A stretch of DNA of 64,000 bases from Phoenix dactylifera (taxonomy: Eukaryota; Streptophyta; Magnoliopsida; Arecales; Arecaceae): the NCBI RefSeq assembly GCF_009389715.1, contig NC_052399.1, forward strand, positions 27,227,146 to 27,291,145. The letters run 5' to 3'. Position numbers and translations under genes: made by a program. The notes beneath the pieces are model-generated. The model did not search any database. It saw nothing but the letters and a program-made list of their open reading frames with translations, and had not been told where the DNA came from. Shown one piece after another: positions 22,520-38,939 of this stretch. Every line of letters begins with the position of its first letter. Within the stretch, counting starts at the first letter, position 1.

Positions 22520-23529
22520 TTTTTTAAAGTGTGCAGTACGATATCTAAACTAAAGTTTGCTGGTTATATTGTCTCCAATTCAACTAATCAGAACAGGCTG
22601 TCAGTGACATGCGATGCATTAGTGGATTGGTTTTTGTCGGTGATATTCGTTGCTGATGACTTTGGCGTTTCTTCTTGCACGGAGTTCATAAGCACATGTA
22701 GAAGAATAATAGAATAAAGATATCAGATCTTACCGTCGCGAGGCATCAGCTGATAAAATACTAATATTTTAGCTGAGATTTATTGGCCTTTCTTTTGTCA
22801 TTTTATCATGAATTATTAGGGCCAGACCATAAAACAACTGTGAATATTCTTCTACTTTATTACTATTTCATAACGGGCTCTTTCAGCACTGAATATTTAA
22901 GACCAGGGCATCACTTGTGAATCCGGTTTCCATATCCTGTTTGTGATATATTAGTAAGATAGATGGATTTTTTGATAAGTAAGATAACTTCAGCCTTTTT
23001 CGAGTGAGATAAATAAGCGTGTGGGTAGTGATGACTGAGATTGTTGACATGTCCAAGCTTTACTGGGCTATGGGCAAATTCTCGTGTAGTGTTACATGAT
23101 CGAAACTGATGTCTCATATGAGGACTTGGAACTGTGAATCCCTCACGCTCATTCCACGTGCTTGAGTGACTTCTGAGTTTTGATTACAAATATACCATCT
23201 TTTTTGCACTCTAGGATCTTGATTCCTTCACATCCATTCCACCTGCCTGAGTAATGTGTGGCAGATGTACTTAAGCTGCTTTCTCCATTTGAACTTTGTC
23301 ACATTTGAGTGTAGATACATAGTATAGCATTTGCATTATATTGGTCCGTATATCATATCGGAATCCTTTTATCTTTTTCTTGCTAAGCATATGATAACCA
23401 TTTATTAAATGAGGGTTTGCAACTTTCCATCAAATATCAATTAGGTGCATCCTACAGTGCCATATAATAGTGTATCTATTGATGCAATGGCAACCGTTTC
23501 TTAAGCACTTGTTCCTTTTAAAATAGGCA
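22520..23529. other. Intergenic sequence
   Basis: I see nothing supportable here beyond short spurious frames. Confidence 0.4.
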
Positions 23530-23537
23530 GGTGCATG

Positions 23538-24398
23538 CAGGGATATCAATGGGATGGATTCAATATAGTTAGTGAAAAACTGAAACCAAACCCAAGATCT
23601 ATCACTGCTCTCGGAAACCGAAACCGAAAGTGAATGATTTTTGAAATTAAAAATCATAACTGCCGCAAAAAAATATCACAAAATTGAAATCAAAATCAAA
23701 AAATTAAAAACCGTCAACTTTTCTTATTCATTTCAGAATTTTCACATATAAAGGCCAAATTAACTCAACTTAAAAAATATATCCAAAAATATTAAAACAA
23801 CTATTCAACAAATTTAATAATATAAATATAATAATACAACCTTTCAACAAACACAATAATTCAAGTTAAAAATAAGTCCAACTACATCAAAAGAAATTTT
23901 TCAATATAAGCGAATTTTGATGAACAATCCAATCCTCCATTTTGCCTTCACTAGTCCACGAACATATTATGCCTAATAAAAAATAAAAAATACAAAAAAT
24001 ATGCTCAATTAATAAGATAATTTATAATTTAATTTATAACTAATTATTCAAAGTCTTCAATTTTATTAATATCAAGAAATATTCTATAGATTACCTCATC
24101 AATATAACAGTCATCTGCACTACTATCATCATGTAATGATCGATGATAATATAATATGGTGGTAGAAGAATCTATACTAAATACAAAGAAAGCTAAGGGT
24201 ATTAAATAGGGTACGTTCGATTTTGGTATCAACTTCGGTTTCAGATTAGATTTGAATCGAAAAATTCACTGTCGAAATTAAATATTTTTATTTTTTAAAA
24301 TCATTTTTGAAACCATCCCATTTAATTTCTACTAAAATATTTGATTCTATTCAAAAATAGATAAAATATATGGATTTCCGTTCTTGTTGACATCCCTA
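23538..24398. mobile_element. hAT non-autonomous element with perfect 8-bp TSD
   Basis: The left terminus CAGGGATATCAA and right terminus TTGACATCCCTA form a 12-bp inverted repeat with two mismatches. The perfect 8-bp duplication GGTGCATG flanks it at 23530-23537 and 24399-24406. The subterminal regions carry CCGAAACCGAAA-type and TTCGGTTTC repeats in opposite orientation. The 861-bp body is AT-rich and encodes no transposase. Termini and 8-bp TSD are diagnostic for the hAT superfamily. Confidence 0.88.
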
Positions 24399-25156
24399 GG
24401 TGCATGGAATGTGATAAGCCACTTGCATTATAACATTTGTATAGAATCAGAAAATGCGAGGATGGCATGTTCAAGAATCTCTCTCTTTTTCGCTTTTGTG
24501 GGTCTCATGTTATTGTTTAAAGAGCAGTACCACGAGCCAAATGGAATCCAACCTTCTGGAAAAAAGATCGCAATAAAAGGAACACGCACATGGTTATTTT
24601 TCTCGTGCCGTATCGGCGAAGGGACAAGTACTTATCCGTCGGTGTCAAACGCGTCAAATGCCAGGTCATCGGTCAAAGAAAGACAGCGCTCAAAACAAAA
24701 GTCACCAAAACAAACTCAGGATATTGGCTATCTTGGGATTTGGTCGGCCTACACAAATCAAAGATTTGCCCATAAGCAGTTTCGTTTGGTCCACTTTTGC
24801 TAGCTTCAAACTTAAACTAAAACTTCTCTTAGATGTCATGAGTCAGAGAGATGGTCCATCACATTTCTATAGCCATCTTAGATCAGAGGTCGAGAGCAAT
24901 GGAGAAATGGATCAAAGCGTTGGAAAATGATTTGAAGACCTTCTCCCATCTTTAAGGTGGAAATATATTTGATAGCTGCAATCCTATTAGATTGTTTTAG
25001 AGGTCAATTAAAGATTTGATTGCGTGTCAAACTATGAACTGTCGACAAGAGTTAATATTCTAGTCACTTGAATAAAGCATGAGAAGCTCATGAAGAAGTT
25101 TCTTCATATGGTGACAGTCAAACCGGCGGATGGAAACAGTGATAACTAGTCTTCTG

Positions 25157-25162
25157 TATAAG
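25157..25162 (+). promoter_or_regulatory. TATA box of the first small membrane-protein gene
   Basis: TATAAG, within CTGTATAAGAAGG, lies 106 bp before the ATG. This gives a leader of ~75 nt, which is rich in CTTCTTCT. Confidence 0.6.
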
Positions 25163-25262
25163 AAGGCCCTCCCTTCCAACTGTTATCCCATAACACACAC
25201 CATTTTCTCCTCCTACTTCTTCTTCTTCTACTCATTTCACAGTATTCCATTCAAGTACAGCC

Positions 25263-25496
25263 ATGGCCTTTGAAGAATGGAGTGACTATTTGGTGAAGGT
25301 AGGCCTGTTCATTCTAGTCCAAGTTCTCGTCTACCTTATTCTGGCCAGCTCTTCCAATGTCTTCTCCAACACAAAGATGAGATCCTTTAGCTTCCAATCC
25401 ACTCGATCGCTGAGCTTGCGACGTATGATTGCCTCGCTCCGCGACTTGCCTGCGGGCGTTGAGCCATCGCCCCGGTCCTCTGATCTCAAGGACTAG
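25263..25496 (+). CDS. Small single-span membrane protein, copy 1
   Basis: A single exon encodes 77 aa in a good start context (cagccATGGcc). Residues ~13-28 (VGLFILVQVLVYLILA) form a strong hydrophobic span after a short acidic N-terminus. An NVFS stretch follows, then a basic Ser/Arg-rich tail with RSFSFQSTRSLSLRR (~40-54), then DLPAGVEPSP. I do not know its function. The VQxLVYLIL...RSxSxRR pattern looks like a conserved plant family of small unannotated proteins, and a diverged paralogue lies 4.4 kb downstream on the same strand (29943-30218). Identity is about 33 of 55 aligned residues from the Lys before the span onward. The topology and the tail as a phosphorylation or membrane-surface segment are inference. 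Confidence 0.82.
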   Translation: MAFEEWSDYLVKVGLFILVQVLVYLILASSSNVFSNTKMRSFSFQSTRSLSLRRMIASLRDLPAGVEPSPRSSDLKD

Positions 25497-25499
25497 TTG

Positions 25500-26585
25500 T
25501 GTCCGTATATTGGAGCCTCCTCTCTCCATGGGAAAGGTAGAATATACCAGCCTAGAGGGCCTTGGTTGTGGTTAGTTTATAAGGCATAGGAATTGCTATT
25601 TAGGTTGTGATACATGAGGCTGGTTGATGTAAAATTGCTTTGCCAATTGTCTTTTGATGGTAAGAACTGCGTCCAGTTTTTCTTTGTAATTCTTTTTTCT
25701 CTTCAAATTTTTCCCCCTTTGGAATCAGTATCTCTTGTATCTGGTATGCTGTGGTAAAGTGGATCCAACAACAGGAATGCATATTGATGTAATTCCTAAA
25801 CTATTGATGTAAAGCAAGGAGCAATGTCTCTCACCCATTCCATTCGAGTAATGCTATCAGCCACTCCTAGTATCAATAACTTTCTTTTGCACCATTGGGA
25901 TGTCATACGGCACAGGAGCATAAGTGCAAACATTATTCTCGTGCCATGTTGCATTCCAGTAATGTGGAGAAAACTCTATGGGGTAATATAAAAAATTTTG
26001 TGTGAGAATTAACGACTCTGGTTCAGGAAGCAATAAAGTAGTGCACATAAGTAGTCAAATAGGAAATAACAGTCTATATGTTCTAGGTTAATATTTACAG
26101 GAGACTGGTAACTGATTCAGTTGGCCAAGTCACTGGAGATTGAATACCAATGATTCCAGTCAGACTTTCTCCAATTCTAATTCTGAAAAATTAATATTCA
26201 CAAATATATAGCAAAATGCATACATGAGAGACTTGAGGTGTAGTGGAGTAAATGTTTCTTTTGATCTATAAGGAAAAAATTGGAATATGAAAATGTAGCA
26301 AAAATAAACACCACAAATCATAAAGTAACAAACATTTTTATATGGATTGTACCTCGAGAAAAGCATGGTAGGTAGCCCCAAACTATTTTTAATTAATGGG
26401 TTTACAATGTGATTTTTTCCCCTCTTTCTTAGGCAATGTTGGTTAATATGAAAATTAATGGAGAATGATGCTCTTGGAGCACACCCTTTTAGAGGTATTC
26501 TTTTTTCTGATAAAGCTTTTAAAGATCAAATTAGAGGATAAATAATAACAAGAGACTATATCTAGCACATAATAAAGATAATGTT
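25500..26585. other. 3' flank and intergenic sequence
   Basis: The 3' UTR of the small gene should end within the first few hundred bases. At 25857-26048 on the minus strand a frame contains SPHYWNATWHENNVCTYAPV, which looks protein-like (Trp/Cys/Tyr-rich). It could be a fragment of an exon or retroelement, but I do not recognise it. Confidence 0.3.
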
Positions 26586-26588
26586 GTA

Positions 26589-26798
<210 letters not shown>

Positions 26799-26810
26799 CT
26801 AAATTTCGGA

Positions 26811-27065
26811 GTAGCACATGAATATTCTACGATAGTAGGTATTGAGGGATTAGTACATGAAATTTTACTAAATTTGAAAGAAATTATATTGAGAAGTAAT
26901 CTGTATGGAGTTATAGACGCATCCATCTGCGTCAGGGGGCCTAGATACGTAACCGCTAAAGATATTATCTCACCACCTTATGTGAAAATAGTTGACACGA
27001 CACAATATATAGCTAACCTGACGGAACCATTTGATTTGTGTATTGAATTACAAATCAAGAGAGAT
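26811..27065 (+). pseudogene. rpoA: Plastid rpoA internal fragment in the nucleus
   Basis: About 85 codons of the plastid RNA polymerase alpha subunit: [61 protein letters not shown]. The frame is open but has no start, and similarity stops at 27065. It is joined to the psbB piece within ~45 bp. In plastomes these two genes lie kilobases apart, with the petB/petD genes between them, so the insertion is rearranged. The next ~100 bp (to ~27165) may also be organellar; I cannot assign them. Confidence 0.88.
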
Positions 27066-27169
27066 CAATTAGGTCCGCTTGCCTAGGACTCGATTTTGGT
27101 ACCAATCCATAACGGTCAAAGTCGAATCGCGAGCCTATTAATGAAGCAAATTCAAAGAAACAACAACCG

Positions 27170-29835
27170 GTACTTTCTTTTTACTCAGGATCCTGGATTT
27201 TAACATATCAAACAAAGATTTACCCAAAGGGATCTCTTAAAATCCTTTCAGAAACATGGATCTGAGATTTTGGAACCTATAAACATAAACTTGTGAATGA
27301 AATTTTGCAAATTCATCGACAATCCTTTTTCTTCTTATCGCTCTTAGAAAAAGGTTTATTTAACAAAATGAAGTTATTTGTGTTTTTTACCACATAGGCT
27401 TCCATAGAACAAATCTAAATGAGCATACCCGCAGGTCCTAACTTAATTCATTTTCTTCACCAAGAAAAGATTTTACACATGCTCAAGTAAGGAAATAAAT
27501 GTTCACTTATCAAATAAAATTAGTTATGAGCTTATTCAATCTACTTAAATTAGACTAACAAAAGGGGGGCTTGGTCTCTTTACCAGAGACCAACATGTGA
27601 GATGCACATGAGAGGATGATAGAATGTTCGAGATGTATGAGAGAGTCTTATTCTTTTGAATTAGATGGGAAGGCATGAAATGGCATATAGGGATGAGAGA
27701 GAGAGAGAGAGAGAGTTCAATTGGCTTGAGGATAGGGTTTCATTTGAGGGTGGGATGGGTGGCCTAAATCCTTTGCTTTTTTGTGATATTTCCGTTGCTT
27801 TAATGAATTGGATGTCTCAAAGAAAGATATATGCCAACTTTTAAAAATATTATTTTATTGTACATTAATGCACTATTAGTTCAACCAATATCAAATTTAA
27901 AATTGGATTATCTAGGGGCAAAAAATAGTTTAGATTGCAAATGGAACCACTGCAATCAGGATAGATATCCTATTAAATAGCACTCCCCATCTGTGGTTGC
28001 AATTGAACTGAACATGTTCAAGGTTGGATTTGAAAATGCATGGGTTTAAATTAATTTTGAGCTTGAAAATTAAAATCAAGCCTGATTTATTTGTTTTTGG
28101 ATTAAGCCTAATTTCAAGATATTACAAACTCGAACCCCTTTCGAGTAGCTTCTTAACATTTATCAAGTTAAAATCAATTCAAGTTTATCCTACACTTGAA
28201 CCAAGCTTGAATTGAGCTCGATGTTGACTCGACTTGAGCCAATGGTTGATTATATGCTATGCCGACCAAGGATAAGTATTGGATTAGACCCAACGATTAA
28301 TTATACATTAATTAACAAAAAATAGTAAAATATTAAAATTCACTTTGCCAATGTTGAATAGTAGCTGAGCATTTTGAGGCTTGGTTTGAAACTAATTTCA
28401 AGCTTATGAACTACGTTCGAGCTCGATTGCCTTAACCCAAGCCAAGCTTGACTTCAGCTTAATCCTAATGGAGCTCAAACCATGCTCGAGCTATGCAGAT
28501 CAATTAACAACCCCAACATCATGGACTCTAGAAGGAACCATCAAGATCATAAACCTTTCTTAGATAAGAAGAAAAATATAACAATTATGTCTTCCTCCTT
28601 GGCAATAAAGTAAGGCCTTGTTAGAAACTATATACTTCAAGTAACGTGCACCTATTAATTTGTTTCTAGATGCCTTGTGAGTTTGCCTAACCACGTCAGC
28701 TACATATATTTCAGCAAAAGCAACCCTTGCCGTCAAACGAGCTATTAGCCTGCGACCTCTTGTTAACGGTTTCCACGTTCAAAATTCGAGTAGTAGTCCC
28801 AAAATTCCGGACTCGGACAGCTTAGAAGAAATTAGACTTCGATTATGAGGGACGGCAGCCATCCCAAAATACCCTTGCAATTGGACTTCGCTCATGCTTA
28901 TTTTATTTGAGTGTTCCAGAAATGCCCCCTTTGCAGGATGCTAAATATATCCATAAACTATGTTTGTTTATATATTTTGTTAGCAAATTTGTGAGAGTTG
29001 TCGATGATCAAAAATTATATAAATTTTATATTAATTATACCTTTTAGAATAGTACTACTCTTGATGTGTCTAGTAATAGCTATCTTAAAATCATGATATT
29101 TGCTATATTTTAAAATATATTATGAAGGATTTTTTAGATAAATAAAAAAATAAATTATTAAACTATTCAAGAATAAATACATTCATGAGAATCAAAAAAT
29201 AATATATTCCAAAATTGAGCAGAAAAATCTGATGTGGAATCTTGTAATGTAGTCCCAAAAGTCAATTATGAAGGTTATAATGGCTTAATGCCTAAGCATA
29301 CACAATTTATATTATGAAGGTTTTGAAAGTTGGAAATTTCCATGATGGATTCAATGGTTGAATTTTAGGTTCATAAGCTACATCGACAATTTGGGCAGAC
29401 TTTATAGTTTTGGATTTATCTAGTACAATTGGTTTGGCTATTTGCCTTTTTCTTTTTGTTCTTTCTTTCTTTCCTCCCTTCCTATAAAATGCTTATTTTT
29501 TTCTTTAATTTCTTCCGTCATTGAATAAGAATATGCTCACTTCTATGTTAGCTTGCATATTTTTTTTAACTAGCTTAGCTTAGAATTTAGACTAACTAGT
29601 TCTAGGATGTCATTTCTATCCAACTACAAAAATATTTTATTGCTACCAAGAGAAAAAATAATCAAAGTTCCAATTACTAAAAACCATTTTTAATTTTAAA
29701 TGACGCAATCCCTATCCGGTCTCCTTTTTCCCTCGCCAACAAGCCAAAACGTGAACGCTGCTTCTTGCTTTCCAAGCCATGCATGGAACTTGGTCGTGTC
29801 ATTGCTTTCGTGGCCGTTAGAAAAGTAAACCATTA
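27170..29835. other. Intergenic sequence
   Basis: No supported gene is present. A short GA microsatellite lies at ~27698-27716. The segment ~28020-28515 is rich in GAGCTCGA/CAAGCTTGA words and ends TTAACAACCCC, which suggests a decayed hAT-type MITE. The boundaries are not readable. Confidence 0.35.
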
Positions 29836-29840
29836 CAAAC

Positions 29841-29849
29841 TATATATAA
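29841..29849 (+). promoter_or_regulatory. TATA box of the second small membrane-protein gene
   Basis: TATATATAA lies 94 bp before the chosen ATG at 29943. It places transcription start near 29870, so the in-frame ATG at 29853 is probably upstream of the mRNA. Confidence 0.65.
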
Positions 29850-29942
29850 TGAATGCTAAACCCATCCAAGACCCCAAAAACTCTCCCAAACCAATCCCGT
29901 TCTGTCCTCATATTTCGTTCCCACGGACATAAGCCCACAACC

Positions 29943-30218
29943 ATGGCCATGGACGCCTTCTTCTCTCCTGACCTCGCCGACGTCTTGACAAAGGTGGCCG
30001 TGTTCTTGTTGGTCCAAGCTCTGGTGTATCTGATCCTCACCAACTCATCCAACATCTTCTCCTCCCCCCCTTCGAGATCTCTCAGCTTCCGGACTGTCGG
30101 ATCGATGAGTCTTCGCCGGATTCTGGCCCGGTTCTCCGACGTGCCTGTTGGCACCGATGAGCCATCCTATTCCAAGTCCCCAGATAGAGAGGCTTCTTCC
30201 GGCGACAAGGTGGACTAA
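29943..30218 (+). CDS. Small single-span membrane protein, copy 2
   Basis: A single exon encodes 91 aa. I chose the ATG at 29943 (caaccATGGcc) because the TATA at 29841-29849 makes the in-frame ATG at 29853 unlikely to be transcribed, and because this start aligns with the paralogue. Residues ~18-32 (VAVFLLVQALVYLIL) are the membrane span. A short NSSNIFS link follows, then RSLSFRTVGSMSLRR (~42-56), DVPVGTDEPS, and a polar tail 10-15 residues longer than copy 1. It is GC-richer than copy 1. The pair most likely arose by local duplication. The function is unknown. Confidence 0.82.
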   Translation: MAMDAFFSPDLADVLTKVAVFLLVQALVYLILTNSSNIFSSPPSRSLSFRTVGSMSLRRILARFSDVPVGTDEPSYSKSPDREASSGDKVD

Positions 30219-33200
30219 TTCTTTGGCAGATGTTAATGGCCTGAAGATTCTGATGCTGTTATAGGTTTTGAGAGTTTCAACCTCGAAGTAATGAAGTGAT
30301 ATGATTTATGAAAAAATAGCAGAGTGATTATTTGATTGTGGACAAGGGTTCTTTTGTTTGTTTGGATTGTTTATTTAACAGTTTCTACAAGTGATTGAAG
30401 GAGATTTTATGTGTAAATATTTTTGATGAATTGTGGCATGCTGTAAAAGATTGCTTGTTTTCTTTGTTTTGGTAATTAATGATTGCTTGTTTAGGAAGTA
30501 TTCCTAAAGCTTCATGCATGAGATCTTTTATGTAAATTGATAAATAGAAATAGTGTTCCCTCCCACCACTTTTCTTAGTGTAATTAAAGAAAAGAAGGGA
30601 AATTTCGCCGTTCATTCTCGATTTTAAGCATTCCTTTTCTTTGCAAGTTGATGAGGCAATATGTGACATGAATTCCTTTCGATCATATGCCGCTACATTA
30701 GTGCATGAAAGAATGAGCATAAGTGTGTGCAAGAGTATATTTAGACAACCAATATATTTTGCTATGATTGAGCATGAAGAGTAAGTTTAGCTAGTTTAAC
30801 CTAGATATTCCTAAAATTCTTAGAATGTTTGTCTTAAGAATTTTAGTTTTCTTCTTTAATCATTATAAAATTAACGCACAACATCATTTATTTACTCCTT
30901 AGTACTATAAGAAAATGCTAAGAAGAGAGAAATAACATATCAAATATAATTGTGGATCATCTCTCGGACCTCATCCATTACTAGCCAGCTTTATGTCCTC
31001 CAGTTATCTAAGCTTTCCATTCTCCATCCTTCCATAGCTGCATGTAGCAGCCATTTCCAATTATTCTCCTTATATGAAACATTTCAATTAAAAAAAATAA
31101 ATGAGAGAATTAATACCCACCTTAATGGTTGGCTTTTTCTGAAGAAAGCCCATATAAAAAATAGGAAAGAGAAAACATAAGATTTAGAAAACACATATAT
31201 AGTAGTTGTAATGACAACCATTATATTATAAAGAGTGATGCGATAAAGATAAACAAAGAGTTTATGGCGAACTCACAGAAATGTTCCCCGCTTCGCCAGA
31301 GTTTGAGAAACTTTGTTAATGCCTGCATAATAAAATTTAATTTGGCAAATGAGAATAAAAGTTGTAAACAAATTTCAGGGCAATGTATCATAGGAAAAAA
31401 AAATTAGAAAGTTAAATTTTCATGTATTCTCCCTGCAGCAGCGACCGCATTGCCTTATTGTCAATGTGATTCGAAATCAAATGCATACTTCCTATTTGGC
31501 TACTCATGTTTGCTTAGCTGAAAAAATAAATGATTTTTGCATACAAAGAAACATAAATGATTTTACCCAATTCATACCCAACATTTGTTTTGTACTTTCG
31601 AAGAGGTATAAATTAACTGGCCTTTGGAGAAATAAAAGGATAGGAGTTCAGCAAAATATTTCCGAGCTAATTTTCTACAATTAGGATAGCTTTTTAAAGG
31701 CATATGGAAATATTGCATGGTAACTAGTATACATGTGCATAGTTGATCAACTTAAATAGAGAGTTACAAGGATTGGTGCAATCAACTTCAAATTCACTTG
31801 CTTACTTCAATTTCTATTTAAAATTGGGTCAAGTTTGGTCAAGTTGCTTTCCCTTTTCTGAAGAAAGTTCGGTCAAGTTAGCCTATTTCATTCAATGGCA
31901 CTCTTGACACAAAAGATAATATTGGTCAGGGTAGGTAAGGTGATATCCTATCTAGGTCCAACTGGAGCTTTCAGGTGATCCAACATGGAGGCAACCTAAA
32001 TAGAGTATAATATTGTAATCAGCTTATAACACATAATGAGGATGATAATATGTTAATTGAGTGTTAATGGCATCTACTTGTGCAATTGTCATCATCTCTT
32101 TTTAGTTGAGTTCCCACTAGCAGGAATGAATATATGATAGGTTTTAGGCGGACAGGGACTCTGCCAAACTAGTTTCTATCTCTTTCCTTTCCTATCTCGA
32201 ATTGATATCTCTCAGCGACTGGCCTTAGTAGACCGGATTCAATTGGATAACTTGATTGAGACCGTCCTTTGCCTGTTCTCTTAGTCAGGAATTTCACTCC
32301 TTGCAAGTATATAATTTTAAGTTAAAGGGCACAATTAGATTCCAACAAGGCCCCTCTTTGGGCTAGCGTAAGTTTTCCCAACTTTGTCTGGAAAACTAAT
32401 TGGAAAAACATATCAAGAGTCCATTTGGGCCTGATGCTTCTTACTCTCTGCTCTTAACTTGGCTTGGTTTATCTAATGCCAATATTATGTTGATTTCTTT
32501 TCTGAAATAAGAGAATGGACTGGGTTTTATATTTTAGAAACAAATAGTCATGAACATTGAAGTTTTCAAAGTAGCTACGTGCTACGCTGCATTTTTAAGT
32601 TATTTTTTTTAATTAATATGATTTGGGAATAGGCCAGAGGTAGAGAAAAATACTGACCCTCGGTGGAATTCAGCTGCCAGATTTTCCAGCTTGGGCTTCA
32701 AAAAAGTGCACTCTTAACACCAAGCAGCCATCCTGGCCCAAGACAATCACCAATAACTTAGGTGTTATTGCACTCAGTGGTGGCATTGATTAGCTTGCAG
32801 GAGTTACGTTGACATGCACTCAGTGGTGAAGATAGGAATATACAATTGATGATAGAACTAGAAGTGATGGTGCAAATAGGATCAACCTTTCACTAAGCCA
32901 TTTGGGCCAGGTCGGTAGAGATGTATTGCAATCATTTTGCATTTGAGTTGCATCATGCTAGATACAAATCCAATCTTAGTTTTGGTATATGCAACCCTAA
33001 CCCAAACCCAGTTGCATCCCAAACTCTACAATCTCCAATTTGGCTAAAAAGAGTTATACTTTTACAAGTAGCAACCTACTAACCAGCACAAACAATAAAT
33101 GTAATGACAACCCATGGAAGAGTTAGTAGAATGTTGAGGATTGATTACAAGATTTTTCTTTACCAAGGCCTTATTTACCATCACATTATTGTCATTATTT

Positions 33201-33282
33201 ATATCCATATCACTTTCTGTCCTGCAATTGTTAGAACTACTTGGTAGATAGAGATAAGAGTGGGAGGAATTAGCTGAGGGTA
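30219..33282. other. Intergenic sequence
   Basis: It contains the 3' UTR of the preceding gene and AT-rich DNA. No recognisable coding domain or clear element ends were found. Confidence 0.4.
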
Positions 33283-33400
33283 TTTGTTATGTCTCCGATC
33301 CGAGATCGCGAGCTGGGGGTCGCGGCAACCGCCGCACACTCATAGAAAACTCTCTCCATGAGCATGCAAGGTATCTCATCATAATATTATAACTATACAA
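33283..33400 (-). repeat. LTR-like terminal segment, minus orientation
   Basis: This segment (GTCTCCGATCCGAGATCGCG, then CGCGGCAACCGCCGCA and TCTCTCCATGAGCATGCAAGG) is the inverted, diverged counterpart of 40200-40318. The pair identifies a dispersed repeat, probably an LTR end. The leftward and rightward limits of the element are uncertain. Confidence 0.5.
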
Positions 33401-34997
33401 CGGAATAATTTAACTAATAATATACAAACTTTATTTCATTAACTAACTCAACTTACAATATCTCACAATTTTAACATTAATCTAAGGTAAAACATCAATT
33501 TAATAAACTCTAATTTAAGATAAGTTGTGCCACATTTCTATTAGTCGCTCTCCTATATTGAAAACCGCGGTAGGCTAATTTTCTGAATCTGAAAATATAT
33601 CAAAACATGTCACAGGAGAAAAATGCATTTTATACAAAAGCGATACGAGAATGACAAATAACATTAATAAGGTCCATGCTATATTTATAACCATATTGGT
33701 TTTATAAGTCATGATGAGTTATAAAAGTAATAGATTTGATAATGCCTAAAGCACATAATGCTCACACATGCCATAGGTCATGGCTAGTCACAAGAGTAAT
33801 AAATTTAGTAACGCATAAATAGCATATATCTGATGCATGCTATAGGAGGAGAATGCAATTATGGAAACGCAGTACGAGAATGAAAAATTCCATTAATAGC
33901 ATGCATGTTAAATTTGTGACTATACTCCTTTCATAGGTCATAGCAAGTTATAAGGACAATAAATTTAATACCACATAACCACATATATCATGTGCATGTT
34001 TTATTATCTAGAAAAGGTCTTATCATGATACGAGATCATTTGCCAGAGCAGGTGGACAAAATCCGAACCAATGAACTCTACTCAATCAAGAAACAAGATC
34101 GGACGTGATTCCGGTTCGTCTCCATTTTAGTGACACTCTTCCTCAAGCAAGGTAGCCGATAAGTCATCGAAGGGTTTGTGTGACTAATAGACCGGTAAGC
34201 ATTACTCATCGTAGCTCTCTCACTTAACCTGACCTGCCTACCACTTAGAGGTTCATTTTCTAGCAAGGGAGAACAAAATAAAAAAAACTAATTATACACA
34301 GGTTGTATGTTATAATCATTTCCTTATATTTGTCTAACAATCATAACGATAAATCTAGCAAGGTATGAACCATATGTGCTACTAGTCTCCAAAACATCTT
34401 GTTGGTGAAGTCCCCACTAATAGGCAAAGCTAGTTTTTGTTGTTGGAAAATTAGTTGTGGTAGCCATTCTTTACCAACTGTTGATATTGTATGTTGTATA
34501 AGAGGAGATTTTATTATACTTGCCACAAATGCAAAGTGAAGATAACATTTAGAATTAATTGTTCACAAATATGAAACGCACGTTACTATGGGATTGACAT
34601 TGTTCAAAACACAAAACTTGTACATTCTTACCATTTTAAGTTTACATATCAAAATAATCTGCAAAGTTAATGTCAACCTTCATTTTATTGGTGAACGGAG
34701 AAAAATCAAATTAAGAGCTTATCTAATCCGATCAAAGAGAAGAAATGCATTTAACTCGAAGCTCTATATAAAAGAGAATAATAGATAGAAACATGTAAAT
34801 TTTTAAAAATAAGGTGCGCGGTACCCTAAACCTGGTCTAAATTATTTTGAGCAAGCCCAAGCCTAACCTAAGCCATCTTAGGCTAGAACAAGTCTAACTT
34901 GAAATGGACCAACATCACAGACCTTGGGCCAGTCTAGGCCCATTGACAGACTTATCCTTGACCCTCTTTCCCCTAGACTACAATCTGGCTTCAAACC
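33401..34997. other. Intergenic sequence, possibly more of the same LTR
   Basis: The segments ~33650-33760, 33770-33850 and 33855-33970 share words such as ATAATAAATTTA(G/A)TA, CATGCTATA and GTCATRRCKAGT, suggesting internally repeated sequence of ~110 bp period. No gene is seen. Confidence 0.3.
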
Positions 34998-35000
34998 TTA

Positions 35001-35466
35001 GGGCTCGTTTGGTTCGCGGGAAGCATTTTTCCTCCTGGGAAACAAATTTCTAGGAAGAGAATGCTTAGGAAAGTACTTTTGACATATTTGGTTGACCATG
35101 AAAAAATAACAAATTTCCAAAGTGCTTATGTTTGGTTGGCCATCCACTTTCCTGGGAAAGTTATGTATAATTCTTATTATGCCCTTAATAAAAATTAGGT
35201 CTTTAATGCCTCTTTAATGCTTCTTTAATGCTGAAGGGCCTTTTTGGGAAAAAATAAAAATGGAATAATTTCCACCTCATGAAAAAGTAACTTTCTCATG
35301 TTTCTCATGGGAAAGACTTTCCCATGAAATGTAGAAATCATATTCCCATGGAAATACAACTTTTCCATCTCTCTCCTTTGAAAATTCCAACCAAACAAGA
35401 GGCATCTCATTACTTTCCCGTTGACTACACTTTCCCCCCTTCTTTTTCCGCGAACCAAACGAGCCC
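35001..35466. mobile_element. PIF/Harbinger-like MITE, TTA target duplication
   Basis: The perfect 19-bp terminal inverted repeat GGGCTCGTTTGGTTCGCGG occurs at 35001-35019 and, inverted, at the right end. TTA flanks it on both sides (34998-35000 and 35467-35469). The 466-bp body contains complementary subterminal words (GGAAAGT/ACTTTCC and others) and no transposase. The TTA duplication points to PIF/Harbinger. Confidence 0.88.
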
Positions 35467-35469
35467 TTA

Positions 35470-38935
<3,466 letters not shown>

Positions 38936-38939
38936 ACCT

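Noticed and set aside
29853..29942. Upstream in-frame ATG of the second small membrane-protein gene
   Set aside because: It lies within a few bases of the TATA box, so it is probably not in the mRNA, and the extension has no counterpart in the paralogue.
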